From: Maniola hyperantus
Taxonomy: Eukaryota > Arthropoda > Insecta > Lepidoptera > Nymphalidae
DNA length: 64,000 bases
Assembly (NCBI RefSeq): GCF_902806685.2
Contig: NC_048536.1
Span: 2,232,001-2,296,000, forward strand
Direction: 5' to 3'
Part shown: piece by piece, positions 10,146 through 20,466 of the stretch
How positions within the stretch are numbered: the first letter of the stretch is position 1
How the letters are laid out: each line of letters starts with the position of its first letter
Position numbers and translations under genes: made by a program
Notes under the pieces: model-generated
The model's input: only the letters and a program-made list of their open reading frames with translations
Databases searched by the model: none
What the model was told of the DNA's origin: nothing

Positions 10146-11440
10146 CTAGATGATGCCCGGGTTATTTTTTGCAGTCTAGTTGCGATTTCAATGTGAAAAT
10201 CAGGACTGAAGAACCATATCAAAGCGCAAACCTTTGGTCGATAAAAAAGCGATTTTAGCAAGTCCATAATATCGATAGTTGGTACTAAAAAATAGCAATA
10301 TAAGTTTTATCTAGGAGTATTTCACGGGGTAAAATTATAAATTTCGCCGATAGCAGACCGGTATCACGGCCCATTAGCGGGCCGCTCACCTCAGTCGATG
10401 TGTCCCCGTATTCAATTAGGGCCGATAACATCGGGGGATAGTTGGGACTTACGGGGTATTTAGCACCCTATAAGAAAGGCTCTACCAGTAAAGTACATAA
10501 TATTTAGTTGCATTTTAGATTCATATAACGGCCGCGACTTCGTCCGCTTGTTTTATTAAAATCCCAAGGAAACTCTTTGATTTTCCGAGTTAAAATACTT
10601 CAGAAAATCGCAGCAAAGCGCAAACTTATGATCGATAAAAAGTTATTTTAGCAAGTCCATAGATAAATAAAGATAGTCGATACTGGAAAATAGCAATATA
10701 AGTTTTATCTAGCAGTATTTCACGGGGTAAAATTATAAATTTCGCCGATAGCAGACCGGTATCACGGCCCATTAGCGGGCCGCTCACCTCAGTCGATGTG
10801 TCCCCGTATTCAATTAGGGCCGATAGCATCGGGGGATAGTTGGGACTTACGGGGTATTTAGCACCCTATAAGAAAGGCTCTACCAGTAAAGTACATAATA
10901 TTTAGTTGCATTTTAGATTCATATAACGGCCGCGACTTCGTCCGCTTGTTTTATTAAAATCCCAAGGAAACTCTTTGATTTTCCGAGTTAAAATACTTCA
11001 GAAAATCGCAGCAAAGCGCAAACTTATGATCGATAAAAAGTTATTTTAGCAAGTCCATAGATAAATAAAGATAGTCGATACTGGAAAATAGCAATATAAG
11101 TTTTATCTAGCAGTATTTCACGGGGTAAAATTATAAATTTCGCCGATAGCAGACCGGTATCACGGCCCATTAGCGAGCCGCTCACCTCAGTCGATGTGTC
11201 CCCGTATTCAATTAGGGCCGATAACATCGGGGGATAGTTGGGACTTACGGGGTATTAAACACCCTACAAGAATAACCCTCTAAATAGTAGAAGTTGATAC
11301 TATTCAGTTTTATTTCTAACAAGCTGTTGCCTGTGACTTCGTCTGCCTGGATTTAGGTTATTTAAAAATCCCGTGGGAAGTCTTTGATTTTCCGGGATAA
11401 AATGAAGCCTATGCTTGCACTCTATTGAAACCACACCCCA
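10146..11440 (-). mobile_element. Helitron-derived region containing a tandem array
   Basis: A minus-strand Helitron end (ACTAGATGATGCCCGGG) begins at 10,146. Helitron body sequence recurs inside each unit of the array (GCGACTTCGTCCGC, AAATCCCAAGGAAACTCTTTGATTTTCCG) and after it at 11,330-11,410 (GACTTCGTCTGCCTGGATTTAGG, TCCCGTGGGAAGTCTTTGATT). Helitrons are known to accumulate internal tandem repeats, which fits this layout. Confidence 0.65.
10221..11272. repeat. 398-bp tandem repeat, about 2.7 copies
   Basis: The anchor TTTCACGGGGTAAAATTATA is at 10,320, 10,718 and 11,116, exactly 398 bp apart. Copies 2 and 3 are almost identical; copy 1 is diverged at its left end. Each unit carries GCCGATAGCAGACCGGTATC, a palindromic GGCCCATTAGCGGGCC-type motif, TCGATGTGTCCCCG and a Helitron-derived 3' half. 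The repeated 67-codon minus-strand frames are a by-product of the repeat. Confidence 0.93.
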
Positions 11441-11449
11441 TGGCTTTAA

Positions 11450-11750
11450 ATATCATCATTATCAATATCATTAACCGATCGCCGGCACAGGTCTCCTCTT
11501 GCAATTGGAAGGGGTTGCCTAGGTCATCGTCAACCACACTGGCCTAGTGCGGATTGGAAGACTTCACACACCCAACATTATGGAAAACTCTCAAGCATGG
11601 CGGTTTTCTCACGATGCTTACATTCACCGTTAAAGCAAGTGATATTTAATTGCGTAAAATAGAAAAGTCAGAGGTGCGTGCCAGGGATTGAACCCCTGAC
11701 CTCCCGAATTTGAGGCGGATGTCTTAAGCACTAGGCTATCACGCCTCACA
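11450..11750 (-). mobile_element. SINE family C, near full length
   Basis: Minus strand: head TGAGGCGTGATAGCCTAGTG (box A), GGGGTTCAATCCCTGG (box B), TAAATATCACTTGCTTTAAC, GAAAACCGCCATGCTTGAGA, GTGTGTGAAGTCTTCCAATC, GGAGACCTGTGCCGGCGATC, ending in an ATGATATTGATAATGATGAT tail near 11,450. It directly borders the start of the satellite array. Confidence 0.9.
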
Positions 11751-12970
11751 GCACTCGTTATCAGTGGTACAAAAACGCGCAACTAGTGTTGAGTGTTGAC
11801 GTGTGTCGGTGGTCGGGCAAACGTCGTTACGGCGTTGCTAAATAAATCGTTAGCGCGGCGCGGCGTGAGCGCCGGCAGAGATACGGCACGTAAGCGCACA
11901 TTTGTAGAGCCGCTGGATGCCGCATGTTGCAGTAGGAAGGTACAAAAACGCGCAACTAGTGTTGAGTGTTGACGTGTGTCGGTGGTCGCGCAAACGTCGT
12001 TACGGCGTTGCTAAATAAATCGTTAGCGCGGCGCGGCGTGAGCGCCGGCAGAGATACGGCACGTAAGCGCACATGTGTAGAGTCGCTGGATGCCGCATGT
12101 TGCAGTAGGAAGGTACAAAAACGCGCAACTAGTGTTGAGTGTTGACGTGTGTCGGTGGTCGCGCAAACGTCGTTACGGCGTCGCTAAATAAATCGTTAGC
12201 GCGGCGTGAGCGCCGGCAGAGATACGGCACGTAAGCGCACATGTGTAGAGCCGCTGGATGCCGCATGTTGCAGTAGGAAGGTACAAAAACGCGCAACTAG
12301 TGTTGAGTGTTGACGTGTGTCGGTGGTCGGGCAAACGTCGTTACGGCGTCGCTAAATAAATCGTTAGCGCGGCGTGAGCGCCGGCAGAGATACGGCACGT
12401 AAGCGCACATGTGTAGAGCCGCTGGATGCCGCATGTTGCAGTAGGAAGGCACAAAAACGCGCAACTATAGTGTTGAGTGTTGACGTGTGTCGGTGGTCGG
12501 GCAAACGTCGTTACGGCGACGCTAAATAAATCGTTAGCGCGGCGTGAGCGCCGGCAGAGATACGGCACGTAAGCGCACATGTGTAGAGCCGCTGGATGCC
12601 GCATGTTGCAGTAGGAAGGTACAAAAACACGCAACTAGTGTTGAGTGTTGACGTGTGTCGGTGGTCGCGCAAACGTCGTTACGGCGTCGCTAAATAAATC
12701 GTTAGCGCGGCGTGAGCGCCGCCAGAGATACGGCACGTAAGCGCACATGTGTAGAGCCGCCTGGATGCCGCATGTTGCAGTAGGAAGGTACAAAAACGCG
12801 CAACTAGTGTTGAGTATTGACGTGTGTCGGTGGTCGCGCAAACGTCGTTACGGCGTCGCTAAATAAATCGTTAGCGCGGCGTGAGCGCCGGCAGAGATAC
12901 GGCACGTAAGCGCACATGTGTTGAGCCGCCTGGTTTCCGCATGTTGCAGTAGGAAGGTACAACAACGCGC

Positions 12971-13480
12971 AACTAGTGTTGAGTGTTGACGTGTGTCGGT
13001 AGTCGGGCAAACGTCGTTACGGCGTCGCTAAATAAATCGTTAGCGCGGCGTGAGCGCCGGCAGAGATACGGCACGTAAGCGCACATGTGTTGAGCCGCCT
13101 GGTTTCCGCATGTTGCAGTAGGAAGGTACAACAACGCGCAACTAGTGTTGAGTGTTGACGTGTGTCGGTAGTCGGGCAAACGTCGTTACGGCGTCGCTAA
13201 ATAAATCGTTAGCGCGGCGTGAGCGCCGGCAGAGATACGGCACGTAAGCGCACATGTGTTGAGCCGCCTGGTTTCCGCATGTTGCAGTAGGAAGGTACAA
13301 CAACGCGCAACTAGTGTTGAGTGTTGACGTGTGTCGGTAGTCGGGCAAACGTCGTTACGGCGTCGCTAAATAAATCGTTAGCGCGGCGTGAGCGCCGGCA
13401 GATATACGGCACGTAAGCGCACAAGTGTAGTGCCGCCTGGTTGCCGCATGTTGCAGTAGGAAGGTACAACAACAACGCGC
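12971..13480. repeat. Near-identical satellite triplet
   Basis: Consecutive units starting at 12,971, 13,140 and 13,309 share rare variants (GGTTTCCGCATG, CAACAACGCG, GGTAGTCGGGC) and spacing of exactly 169 bp. They are recent local copies of one variant monomer. Confidence 0.85.
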
Positions 13481-15538
13481 AACTAGTGTTGAGTGTTGAC
13501 GTGTGTCGATGGTCGGGCAAACGTCGTTACGGCGTCGCTAAATAAATCGTTAGCGCGGCGTGAGCGCCGGCAGAGATACGGCACGTAAGCGCACATGTGT
13601 AGAGCCGCCTGGAAGCCGCATGTTGCAGTAGGAAGGTACAAAAACGCGCAACTAGTGTTGAGTGTTGACGTGTGTCGGTGGTCGGGCAAACGTCGTTACG
13701 GCGTCGCTAAATAAATCGTTAGCGCGGTGTGAGCGCCGGCAGAGATACGGCACGTAAGCGCACATGTGTAGAGCCGCTGGATGCCGCATGTTGCAGTAGG
13801 AAGGTACAAAAACGCGCAACTAGTGTTGAGTGTTGACGTGTGTCGGTGGTCGCGCAAACGTCGTTACGGCGTTGCTAAATAAATCGTTAGCGCGGCGCGG
13901 CGTGAGCGCCGGCAGAGATACGGCACGTAAGCGCACATGTGTAGAGCCGCTGGATGCCGCATGTTGCAGTAGGAAGGTACAAAAACGCGCAACTAGTGTT
14001 GAGTGTTGACGTGTGTCGGTGGTCGGGCAAACGTCGTTACGGCGTTGCTAAATAAATCGTTAGCGCGGCGCGGCGTGAGCGCCGGCAGAGATACGGCACG
14101 TAAGCGCACATTTGTAGAGTCGCTGGATGCCGCATGTTGCAGTAGGAAGGTACAAAAACGCGCAACTAGTGTTGAGTGTTGACGTGTGTCGGTGGTCGCG
14201 CAAACGTCGTTACGGCGTTGCTAAATAAATCGTTAGCGCGGCGCGGCGTGAGCGCCGGCAGAGATACGGCACGTAAGCGCACATGTGTAGAGCCGCTGGA
14301 TGCCGCATGTTGCAGTAGGAAGGTACAAAAACGCGCAACTAGTGTTGAGTGTTGACGTGTGTCGGTGGTCGGGCAAACGTCGTTACGGCGTTGCTAAATA
14401 AATCGTTAGCGCGGCGCGGCGTGAGCGCCGGCAGAGATACGGCACGTAAGCGCACATGTGTAGAGTCGCTGGATGCCGCATGTTGCAGTAGGAAGGTACA
14501 AAAACGCGCAACTAGTGTTGAGTGTTGACGTGTGTCGATGGTCGGGCAAACGTCGTTACGGCGTCGCTAAATAAATCGTTAGCGCGGCGTGAGCGCCGGC
14601 AGAGATACGGCACGTAAGCGCACATGTGTAGAGCCGCCTGGAAGCCGCATGTTGCAGTAGGAAGGTACAAAAACGCGCAACTAGTGTTGAGTGTTGACGT
14701 GTGTCGGTGGTCGGGCAAACGTCGTTACGGCGTCGCTAAATAAATCGTTAGCGCGGTGTGAGCGCCGGCAGAGATACGGCACGTAAGCGCACATGTGTAG
14801 AGCCGCTGGATGCCGCATGTTGCAGTAGGAAGGTACAAAAACGCGCAACTAGTGTTGAGTGTTGACGTGTGTCGGTGGTCGCGCAAACGTCGTTACGGCG
14901 TTGCTAAATAAATCGTTAGCGCGGCGCGGCGTGAGCGCCGGCAGAGATACGGCACGTAAGCGCACATGTGTAGAGCCGCTGGATGCCGCATGTTGCAGTA
15001 GGAAGGTACAAAAACGCGCAACTAGTGTTGAGTGTTGACGTGTGTCGGTGGTCGGGCAAACGTCGTTACGGCGTTGCTAAATAAATCGTTAGCGCGGCGC
15101 GGCGTGAGCGCCGGCAGAGATACGGCACGTAAGCGCACATTTGTAGAGTCGCTGGATGCCGCATGTTGCAGTAGGAAGGTACAAAAACGCGCAACTAGTG
15201 TTGAGTGTTGACGTGTGTCGGTGGTCGCGCAAACGTCGTTACGGCGTTGCTAAATAAATCGTTAGCGCGGCGCGGCGTGAGCGCCGGCAGAGATACGGCA
15301 CGTAAGCGCACATGTGTAGAGCCGCTGGATGCCGCATGTTGCAGTAGGAAGGTACAAAAACGCGCAACTAGTGTTGAGTGTTGACGTGTGTCGGTGGTCG
15401 GGCAAACGTCGTTACGGCGTTGCTAAATAAATCGTTAGCGCGGCGCGGCGTGAGCGCCGGCAGAGATACGGCACGTAAGCGCACATGTGTAGAGTCGCTG
15501 GATGCCGCATGTTGCAGTAGGAAGGTACAAAAACGCGC
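13481..15538. repeat. 1,029-bp higher-order repeat, two copies
   Basis: Anchor spacings from 13,481 are 169, 168, 173, 173, 173, 173 bp, total 1,029. From 14,510 the identical series repeats and ends at 15,539. Private variants recur at the same places: TGTCGATGGTCGGG with CCTGGAAGCCGC in unit 1, GCGCGGTGTGAGC in unit 2, and ACATTTGTAGAGTCGC in unit 4. This is a six-monomer block duplicated as a unit. Confidence 0.95.
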
Positions 15539-16104
15539 AACTAGTGTTGAGTGTTGACGTGTGTCGGTGGTCGCGCAAACGTCGTTACGGCGTCGCTAAA
15601 TAAATCGTTAGCGCGGCGTGAGCGCCGGCAGAGATACGGCACGTAAGCGCACACGTGTAGAGCCGCTGGATGCCGCATGTTGCAGTAGGAAGGTACAAAA
15701 ACGCGCAACTAGTGTTGAGTGTTGACGTGTGTCGGTGGTCGCGCAAACGTCGTTACGGCGTCGCTAAATAAATCGTTAGCGCGGCGTGAGCGCCGGCAGA
15801 GATACGGCACGTAAGCGCACATGTGTAGAGCCGCTGGATGCCGTATGTTGCAGTAGGAAGGTACAAAAACGCGCAACTAGTGTTGAGTGTTGACGTGTGT
15901 CGGTGGTCGCGCAAACGTCGTTACGGCGTCGCTAAATAAATCGTTAGCGCGGCGTGAGCGCCGGCAGAGATACGGCACGTAAGCGCACATGTGTAGAGCC
16001 GCTGGATGCTGTATGTTGCAGTAGGAAGGTACAAAAACGCGCAACTAGTGTTGAGTGTTGACGTGTGTCGGTGGTCGGGCAAACGTCGTTACGGCGTCGC
16101 TAAA

Positions 16105-16208
16105 TTTCATAAAAAAAGTTTTTTAAAAGGAAAACTAAATATCTTTTTATTACTACCATACTGATAATAATCCACTTAAATATTGTGATGAATAAACATA
16201 AAATAGGT
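16105..16208. other. Right flank of the satellite
   Basis: AT-rich sequence with no further monomer and no open frame; the satellite stops abruptly inside a unit. Confidence 0.5.
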
Positions 16209-16412
16209 GCTTATGCTCGCAACTTCGTCCGCGTGGACTACACAAATTTCAAATCCCAATTTTACCCGGGTTGAATTTCCAAAAATCCTTTCTTAGCGGC
16301 TGTCTACGTCATAATAGCTATCTGCATGCCAAATTTCAGATCCGATCCGTCCAGTAGTTTGAGCTGTGCGTTGATAGATCAGTCAGTCAGCTTTTCCTTT
16401 TATATGTATAGA
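16209..16412 (-). mobile_element. Helitron (216-bp family)
   Basis: Minus-strand copy: 3' end at 16,209 (GCTTATGCTCGCAACTTCGTCCGCGTGGAC), middle GCATGCCAAATTTCAGATCC, CAGTAGTTTGAGCTGTGCGT, and 5' end CCTTTTATATGTATAGA followed by T. The terminal CTAG is mutated. Confidence 0.8.
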
Positions 16413-16712
16413 TTTTTATACCGGTGTATTCGCCAACCAGACGCATCTAGCACAGCTCTCCATCCGTGTTCCAGCTGAACCATATCGCCCAAACAAACTA
16501 ATACAAAGAATTATTAGTGATTTTCGCCATGCGAAATGAGAGTGTGCGGCAATTGAGATAAGGCAAAGCTATATGTGTGTGATAAATGTTATGATGTTAT
16601 GATCCTGCGGCGGACATTTTTATTTGGGAAAAATGAAACCGAAACGTAATCTCGATTTCGAAATAAACATGAAAAAATATCAAAAAGAAACGCTGAAATA
16701 TAGTAAAACTTA

Positions 16713-16930
16713 CTGATGCCCTGCATGACTTCGTCCGCGTTGATGTAAGTTTACCGTGGGAACTCCTTGATTTTCCGGGATAAAAAGTCTATTCCATGTC
16801 AGTCTCCAGGTCTCTAACTATACCCATGCAAAAAATCACGTCAATCCGTTGCTCCGTTGCGACGTGATTAAAGGACAAACCAACAAACCAACAATCAAAC
16901 ACACTTTCACATTTATAATACGGGTAGTGA
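16713..16930 (-). mobile_element. Short Helitron (CTAATATTATAAATGCG family)
   Basis: Minus strand: TCACTACCCGTATTATAAAT head at the right, GTTTGTCCTTTAATCACGTC, TTTTTATCCCGGAAAATCAA and the GACGAAGTC hairpin end at the left. CTAG is mutated to CTGA-like sequence. Confidence 0.75.
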
Positions 16931-17254
16931 CAAGACGTCAGAGGTTTGAAAAGATTTCAAAACTAGTTATCTCAAGTTAACGATGTAGTAAGATCTAAGT
17001 GTTATCTTATACAGTGTTCCGTCCCCTATCTTTGCCCGGTAATTGTGACAATATTCCGCTATCAATACCCAGGGGAGATAGTTATGCTTGTTTGCTGCTC
17101 TTATGTACCTGCTTAGCTAAGAATAAGGAAATTACCTCTTTTATGATAAGAAGGAAACAAAGGTGATGGTTTCTGTGGATTAAGGATTTATGAAAATCCC
17201 GAATAAAAACTTAAAAAGTATCCTATATCGGTCTCAAGGAGGCATAAGAAAATT

Positions 17255-17282
17255 TGTCAGCTCGACCTGTCGCGTACTATAA
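17255..17282. mobile_element. MITE terminal fragment (CGCGACAGG-TIR family)
   Basis: GTCAGCTCGACCTGTCGCGTACTATA is the right terminal inverted repeat of the family complete at 44,061-44,224; nothing else of the element remains. Confidence 0.8.
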
Positions 17283-17359
17283 CTATGTACCTACCTAGTT
17301 TTCTAATTGCACTTATGACAGACACGATAAAATACAGGTATTTTCTTATCATCTCTTTC

Positions 17360-17623
17360 TTCCACGGGAAAACCGTCCGCTGTGCCAGATCCTTCTTTCC
17401 ACGCACGTGCAAACTATGGAACCAACTCCCATCGGCGGTGTTCCCACTAGATTATAACATGGGATTATTCAAGGGGCGGACCAACAAATTCCTAAAAGGC
17501 CGGCAACGCATCGGCGGCTCCTCTGGTGCTGCAAATGTTCATGGGCGGCGGTAATCACTTAACATCAGGTGACCCGCCTGCTCGTTTGCTCGCTATATCT
17601 ATAAAAAAAAAAAAAAAAAAAAA
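17360..17623 (+). mobile_element. 5'-truncated LINE with reverse-transcriptase C-terminus and poly(A)
   Basis: The plus-strand frame encodes RCARSFFPRTCKLWNQLPSA then FLKGRQR, a signature I recognise from the extreme C-terminus of lepidopteran non-LTR retrotransposon polyproteins. The 3' UTR (GGTGACCCGCCTGCTCGTTTGCTCGC) and a 21-base A run at 17,603-17,623 follow. The endonuclease and most of the reverse transcriptase are missing, as usual for 5'-truncated LINE copies. Other copies: 41,471-41,850 (minus), 22,445-22,550 and 4,400-4,450. Confidence 0.9.
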
Positions 17624-17990
17624 TCGCCACAAAAATATTTGCTCACGAGCCCCATCGATCACTAGGTAAGTACACTAGCGAGGAGTTCGACCACACAATA
17701 CTCGCTGCAAGCAACTTTGCACGTATTTAGTTAACTCCGCATCGATACTATCGGCTGCGTTCAGACCCACGGCTATGGAGGCGTTATACCACCCTTAACC
17801 TAATAAATAACCTTTATGAACCCTTCAAGCAAATCGCAACTCTATATACTCTAACATACAAAGTTAATTTTTCATTGTATCAGGAATCTACTTGCGGTTT
17901 TTTGATGTTGGTAAATCACAGACTAAATAAACAGATAGATAGAAATCGGGCCGACACGAAATGAAGCAGAGATGAGATAATTGCACCACA
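17624..17990. other. No gene recognised
   Basis: Unique-looking sequence downstream of the LINE poly(A); no open frame or repeat partner seen. Confidence 0.4.
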
Positions 17991-17994
17991 ATAT

Positions 17995-18072
17995 TATAAG
18001 CTGTGGCGTGTGGAAGTCCCTACAAGGGACCTATGTCTAGCAGTGGACGTCTATCGGTTGATGATGATTATG
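17995..18072 (+). mobile_element. LINE 3'-tail fragment (TATGTCCAGCAGTGGACG type)
   Basis: CCTATGTCTAGCAGTGGACGTCTATCGGTTGATGATGAT is the last coding stretch and tail of the LINE family also seen at 39,560-39,862. Only the terminal 80 bp are present. Confidence 0.8.
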
Positions 18073-18812
18073 TGACACTTGTGCGAAAAACATTCTGTGC
18101 GTGATACGCATCCAATCTAAGAGTAAGAAATTTTCTAACTAAGTATATGCATTCAATACTTATTAATAAAAACAGTTATTGTCATTCATCGCAGTTGTTA
18201 AAGAGAAATATCAATAAAATATCGTGTAAGTACACTAAAACTGATGAATAAACGCTTCTTGCGATTATGCTTAGCGCTTACTTCGTCGTCGCCGCCGTAG
18301 TCGAACTTCCAACTTTGAGTTACTTACGCAGATTTTACTTACTAAAAACCATTCTAATATCAAGAGTTTATACGCTACTTGAAGCAGAACTATGTACTGA
18401 ATTCATACAAAACTGGCTTCACTTTAATTCACATAGGATCCGTCCATCTTTATTCATTTGTCTTGGGAGTGTGTATGATGCAAATTCGGACTTTAATTAA
18501 TTTTGAACTATATGTAAATGGTTTTAGAGTTATTTTTTGTTTGTTCTAGTTAAGAGCAGTCGTTTGTACAGATAACATTGTTTTGCAATTGAGATGTAAG
18601 CGCAGATTCTTGAGGCCATAATAAGTCTTTCATGAGTTCTCTCGATCGGCGATCTCGGGTTTGGCTTTTCGTTTAATGTTCAACAGCTTAGTTCTGGTTT
18701 TAGATGGAAGGGTGACTAGGTCGTTAACACCTTTACGTCTACCTAATTATAGCCGCAAATCTTATTTTATACGCAAATAAAAAAAGGAAATTACCAATAA
18801 AAATAATTCATA
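18073..18812. other. No gene recognised; partly unique sequence
   Basis: Contains a 77-codon plus-strand frame at 18,267-18,500 (starting after a GCTTAGCGCTTACTTCGTCG stretch) without recognisable motifs. The segment does not recur in the window. Confidence 0.4.
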
Positions 18813-19121
18813 TCCATACTGATATTATAAATGCGAAAGTGTGTCTGTCTGTCTGTCTCCTAGCTTTGATGAAATTTGGTACAGAGTTAGCTTACATCCC
18901 GGAGAAGGACATAGGCTACTTTTTATCCCAGAAAATCAAAGAGTTCCCACGGGATTCTTAAAGGCCCATTCGTTTAACCAATTTATATGAAATTTGGTAC
19001 AGAGGTAGCTTGCGTTCTGGAAATTGACATAGGCAACTCTATATCCCGGAAAGGCATAGAGTTCCCACGGGATTTTTAAAAAACCTAATTCCACGCAGAT
19101 GAAGTCGCGGGCATCAGCTAG
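18813..19121 (+). mobile_element. Short Helitron with intact TC...CTAG borders
   Basis: Starts TCCATACTGATATTATAAATGCG after an A and ends GCGGGCATCAGCTAG before T. The internal block from ACCAATTTATATGAAATTTG to TCCCACGGGATTTTTAAA is a diverged duplicate of the preceding block, so the element carries about 1.5 bodies. The 3' hairpin (CGCAGATGAAGTCGCGG) lies about 11 nt before CTAG, the arrangement expected for Helitrons. Confidence 0.88.
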
Positions 19122-19611
19122 TATAATATAATTTTTAATTTATTAATATACAGGGTGTAACCAGAACACTGGTAAAAACGAAGGCAGCTGATAGTACTGA
19201 TGATTACCAGTAGGTATGATACACAAAAAAACGCGAAAAAAAATATATAAAAAAATTCTATAATTTTGTAAAAGTTTAGAAAATATCGTGAGGAAACCTA
19301 TTTGCTAGAATTCTCTACTATAATGTTCTCAAAGGTATGTGGAGTCGGCCAATCAGCACTTGGCCAGTTTGGAGGACTATGGCCTAGGCTACCTTTTTAT
19401 TTTACGTATTTATTTTACTAGAACCGTGCGCAAAAGTGAGCCGGTGAGGAGTTGTTAAGCAGATCTTATGATCCTAATTCCTACTTTTTACAAGGGTCCT
19501 ACTAGGAAAATTGAGAAACTCCTCTTTGGAACAACAATGCCTTTTAAAAAGATTTCGCTCGCCGAAGTCGCATAAAAATGCATAAATCACATCCTCAGCT
19601 TGATAGAAGTT

Positions 19612-19700
19612 GTGATATGACTGCGCGCGCGTGATACGGCCGCGTGATAGCTGCGCGCCCGTGATAGCCGCCGCCGTGATAACTGCAAGAGTGTGATAGC
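19612..19700. repeat. GC-rich minisatellite with six GTGATA words
   Basis: GTGATA occurs at 19,612, 19,631, 19,644, 19,661, 19,676 and 19,693, alternating with GC-rich spacers such as CTGCGCGCGC and GCCGCCGCC. Periodicity is irregular (13-19 bp). (T)GATA(G/A) matches the GATA-factor core, but amplification of a short unit explains it equally well. Confidence 0.75.
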
Positions 19701-19739
19701 TAGGGTTGACAAACGTCAGATAAACTTTAATTTCTACTA

Positions 19740-19850
19740 TAACAGAGACCACCACGTAAAGACGCCTAATAGCCGGACACCCCCGATCGCTAACCAAGCT
19801 TAGGCAGTTGCTTAGCATAAAAGTCGGCCCACGCCCGTTCGGACGTTATA
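19740..19850 (-). repeat. Dispersed repeat shared with 25,755-25,890
   Basis: On the minus strand the block GGCGTGGGCCGACTTTTATG, CTAAGCAACTGCCTAAGCTT, GCGATCGGGGGTGTCC and GCTATTAGGC is nearly identical to 25,787-25,850. In both copies a frame encodes SDRGCPAIR or GDRGCPAIR, but flanking frames differ and no protein family is recognised. Possibly a transposon fragment. Confidence 0.75.
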
Positions 19851-20334
19851 TTTCTCATGAACCCTCGTCTAGATATAGTTCCGCGACTAATCTACCTATA
19901 ATAGTATTTTTAACAGCATTGTTCAGCGTATTGAGGTGTTTTGCTACTTTATTTTATTATTCAAAGTAGATGTCGTCAACCCTAACGCTCGCTGCAGCGG
20001 GACATCGGGACGGCGCGGCAGGAGGCGGGACGTTATCTCTCGCGAATACTCGTCTATCGTCCCGCGACGAATCTCCCGCGCGACGTGATAAGCGTCTTTT
20101 ACATCAACGATGCATAACAGGTGTTAATAAAAAGAAATGTTTAAAAACAGAACACTTATGTTTTACACACTTTATTTTGTTATTCGCAGTAGACGTCGTC
20201 AGCCCTAGCGCTCGCTGCAGCGGGACAGCGGGACGGGCGCGGCGGGAGTCGGGACGTTATCTCTCGCGAACACTCGTCTATCGTCCCGCGACGAATCTCC
20301 CGCGCGACGTGATAAGCGTCTTTTACATCAACGC
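19843..20334 (+). repeat. 223-bp GC-rich tandem repeat, two good copies plus one degraded
   Basis: TTTATTTT.TTATTC..AGTAGA.GTCGTCA starts copies at 19,948 and 20,171. Each continues with CGCTCGCTGCAGCGGGACA, GGGACGTTATCTCTCGCGAA, ATCGTCCCGCGACGAATCTCC and GATAAGCGTCTTTTACATCAACG. A decayed earlier unit (GGACGTTATATTTCTCATGA, TAGTTCCGCGACTAATCT) is at about 19,843-19,895. The 129-codon plus-strand frame and its opposite-strand shadow run through the repeats and look like artefacts of GC-rich sequence. Confidence 0.85.
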
Positions 20335-20466
20335 TCGAGGAACGTGGTGCGAGCGATAGTCTTGGGAGTTTATTCAATAGACTCGAATATACAGAAATAT
20401 AATGGCTACTGTATTTATTTTATTCTTCAACGAACTATAGGTAAAAACATCATGAATATATTATAT

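Larger units (their letters stand above)
11763..16104. repeat. CpG-rich satellite array, 26 monomers of 168-173 bp
   Basis: The anchor AACTAGTGTTGAG occurs 26 times from 11,781 to 16,043 (the fifth has a CTATAGTG variant). Spacings are 168-170 bp or 173 bp; the 173-bp class has an extra CGGCG in GCGCGGCGCGGCGTGAGC. I count about 22 CpG dinucleotides per monomer, strikingly dense for this AT-rich sequence. Each unit has a CGGCG-TGAG-CGCCG hairpin and an ACATGTGT word. The array breaks off mid-unit at GCTAAAT near 16,104. Minus-strand 68-codon frames recur in each unit because the repeat recurs; nothing suggests translation. Confidence 0.97.

Noticed and set aside
12341..14718. Series of nearly identical 67-97-codon minus-strand open frames
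   Set aside because: They repeat because the satellite repeats. The monomer length is often not a multiple of three, each frame closes at a stop in the next unit, and there is no start context or domain.
11763..16104. Possible CRISPR-like array
   Set aside because: Units are contiguous 168-173-bp repeats without unique spacers, and all surrounding DNA is insect repeat sequence.
19970..20377. Overlapping 129- and 65-codon frames on opposite strands
   Set aside because: They run through a GC-rich tandem repeat with few stop codons by composition.
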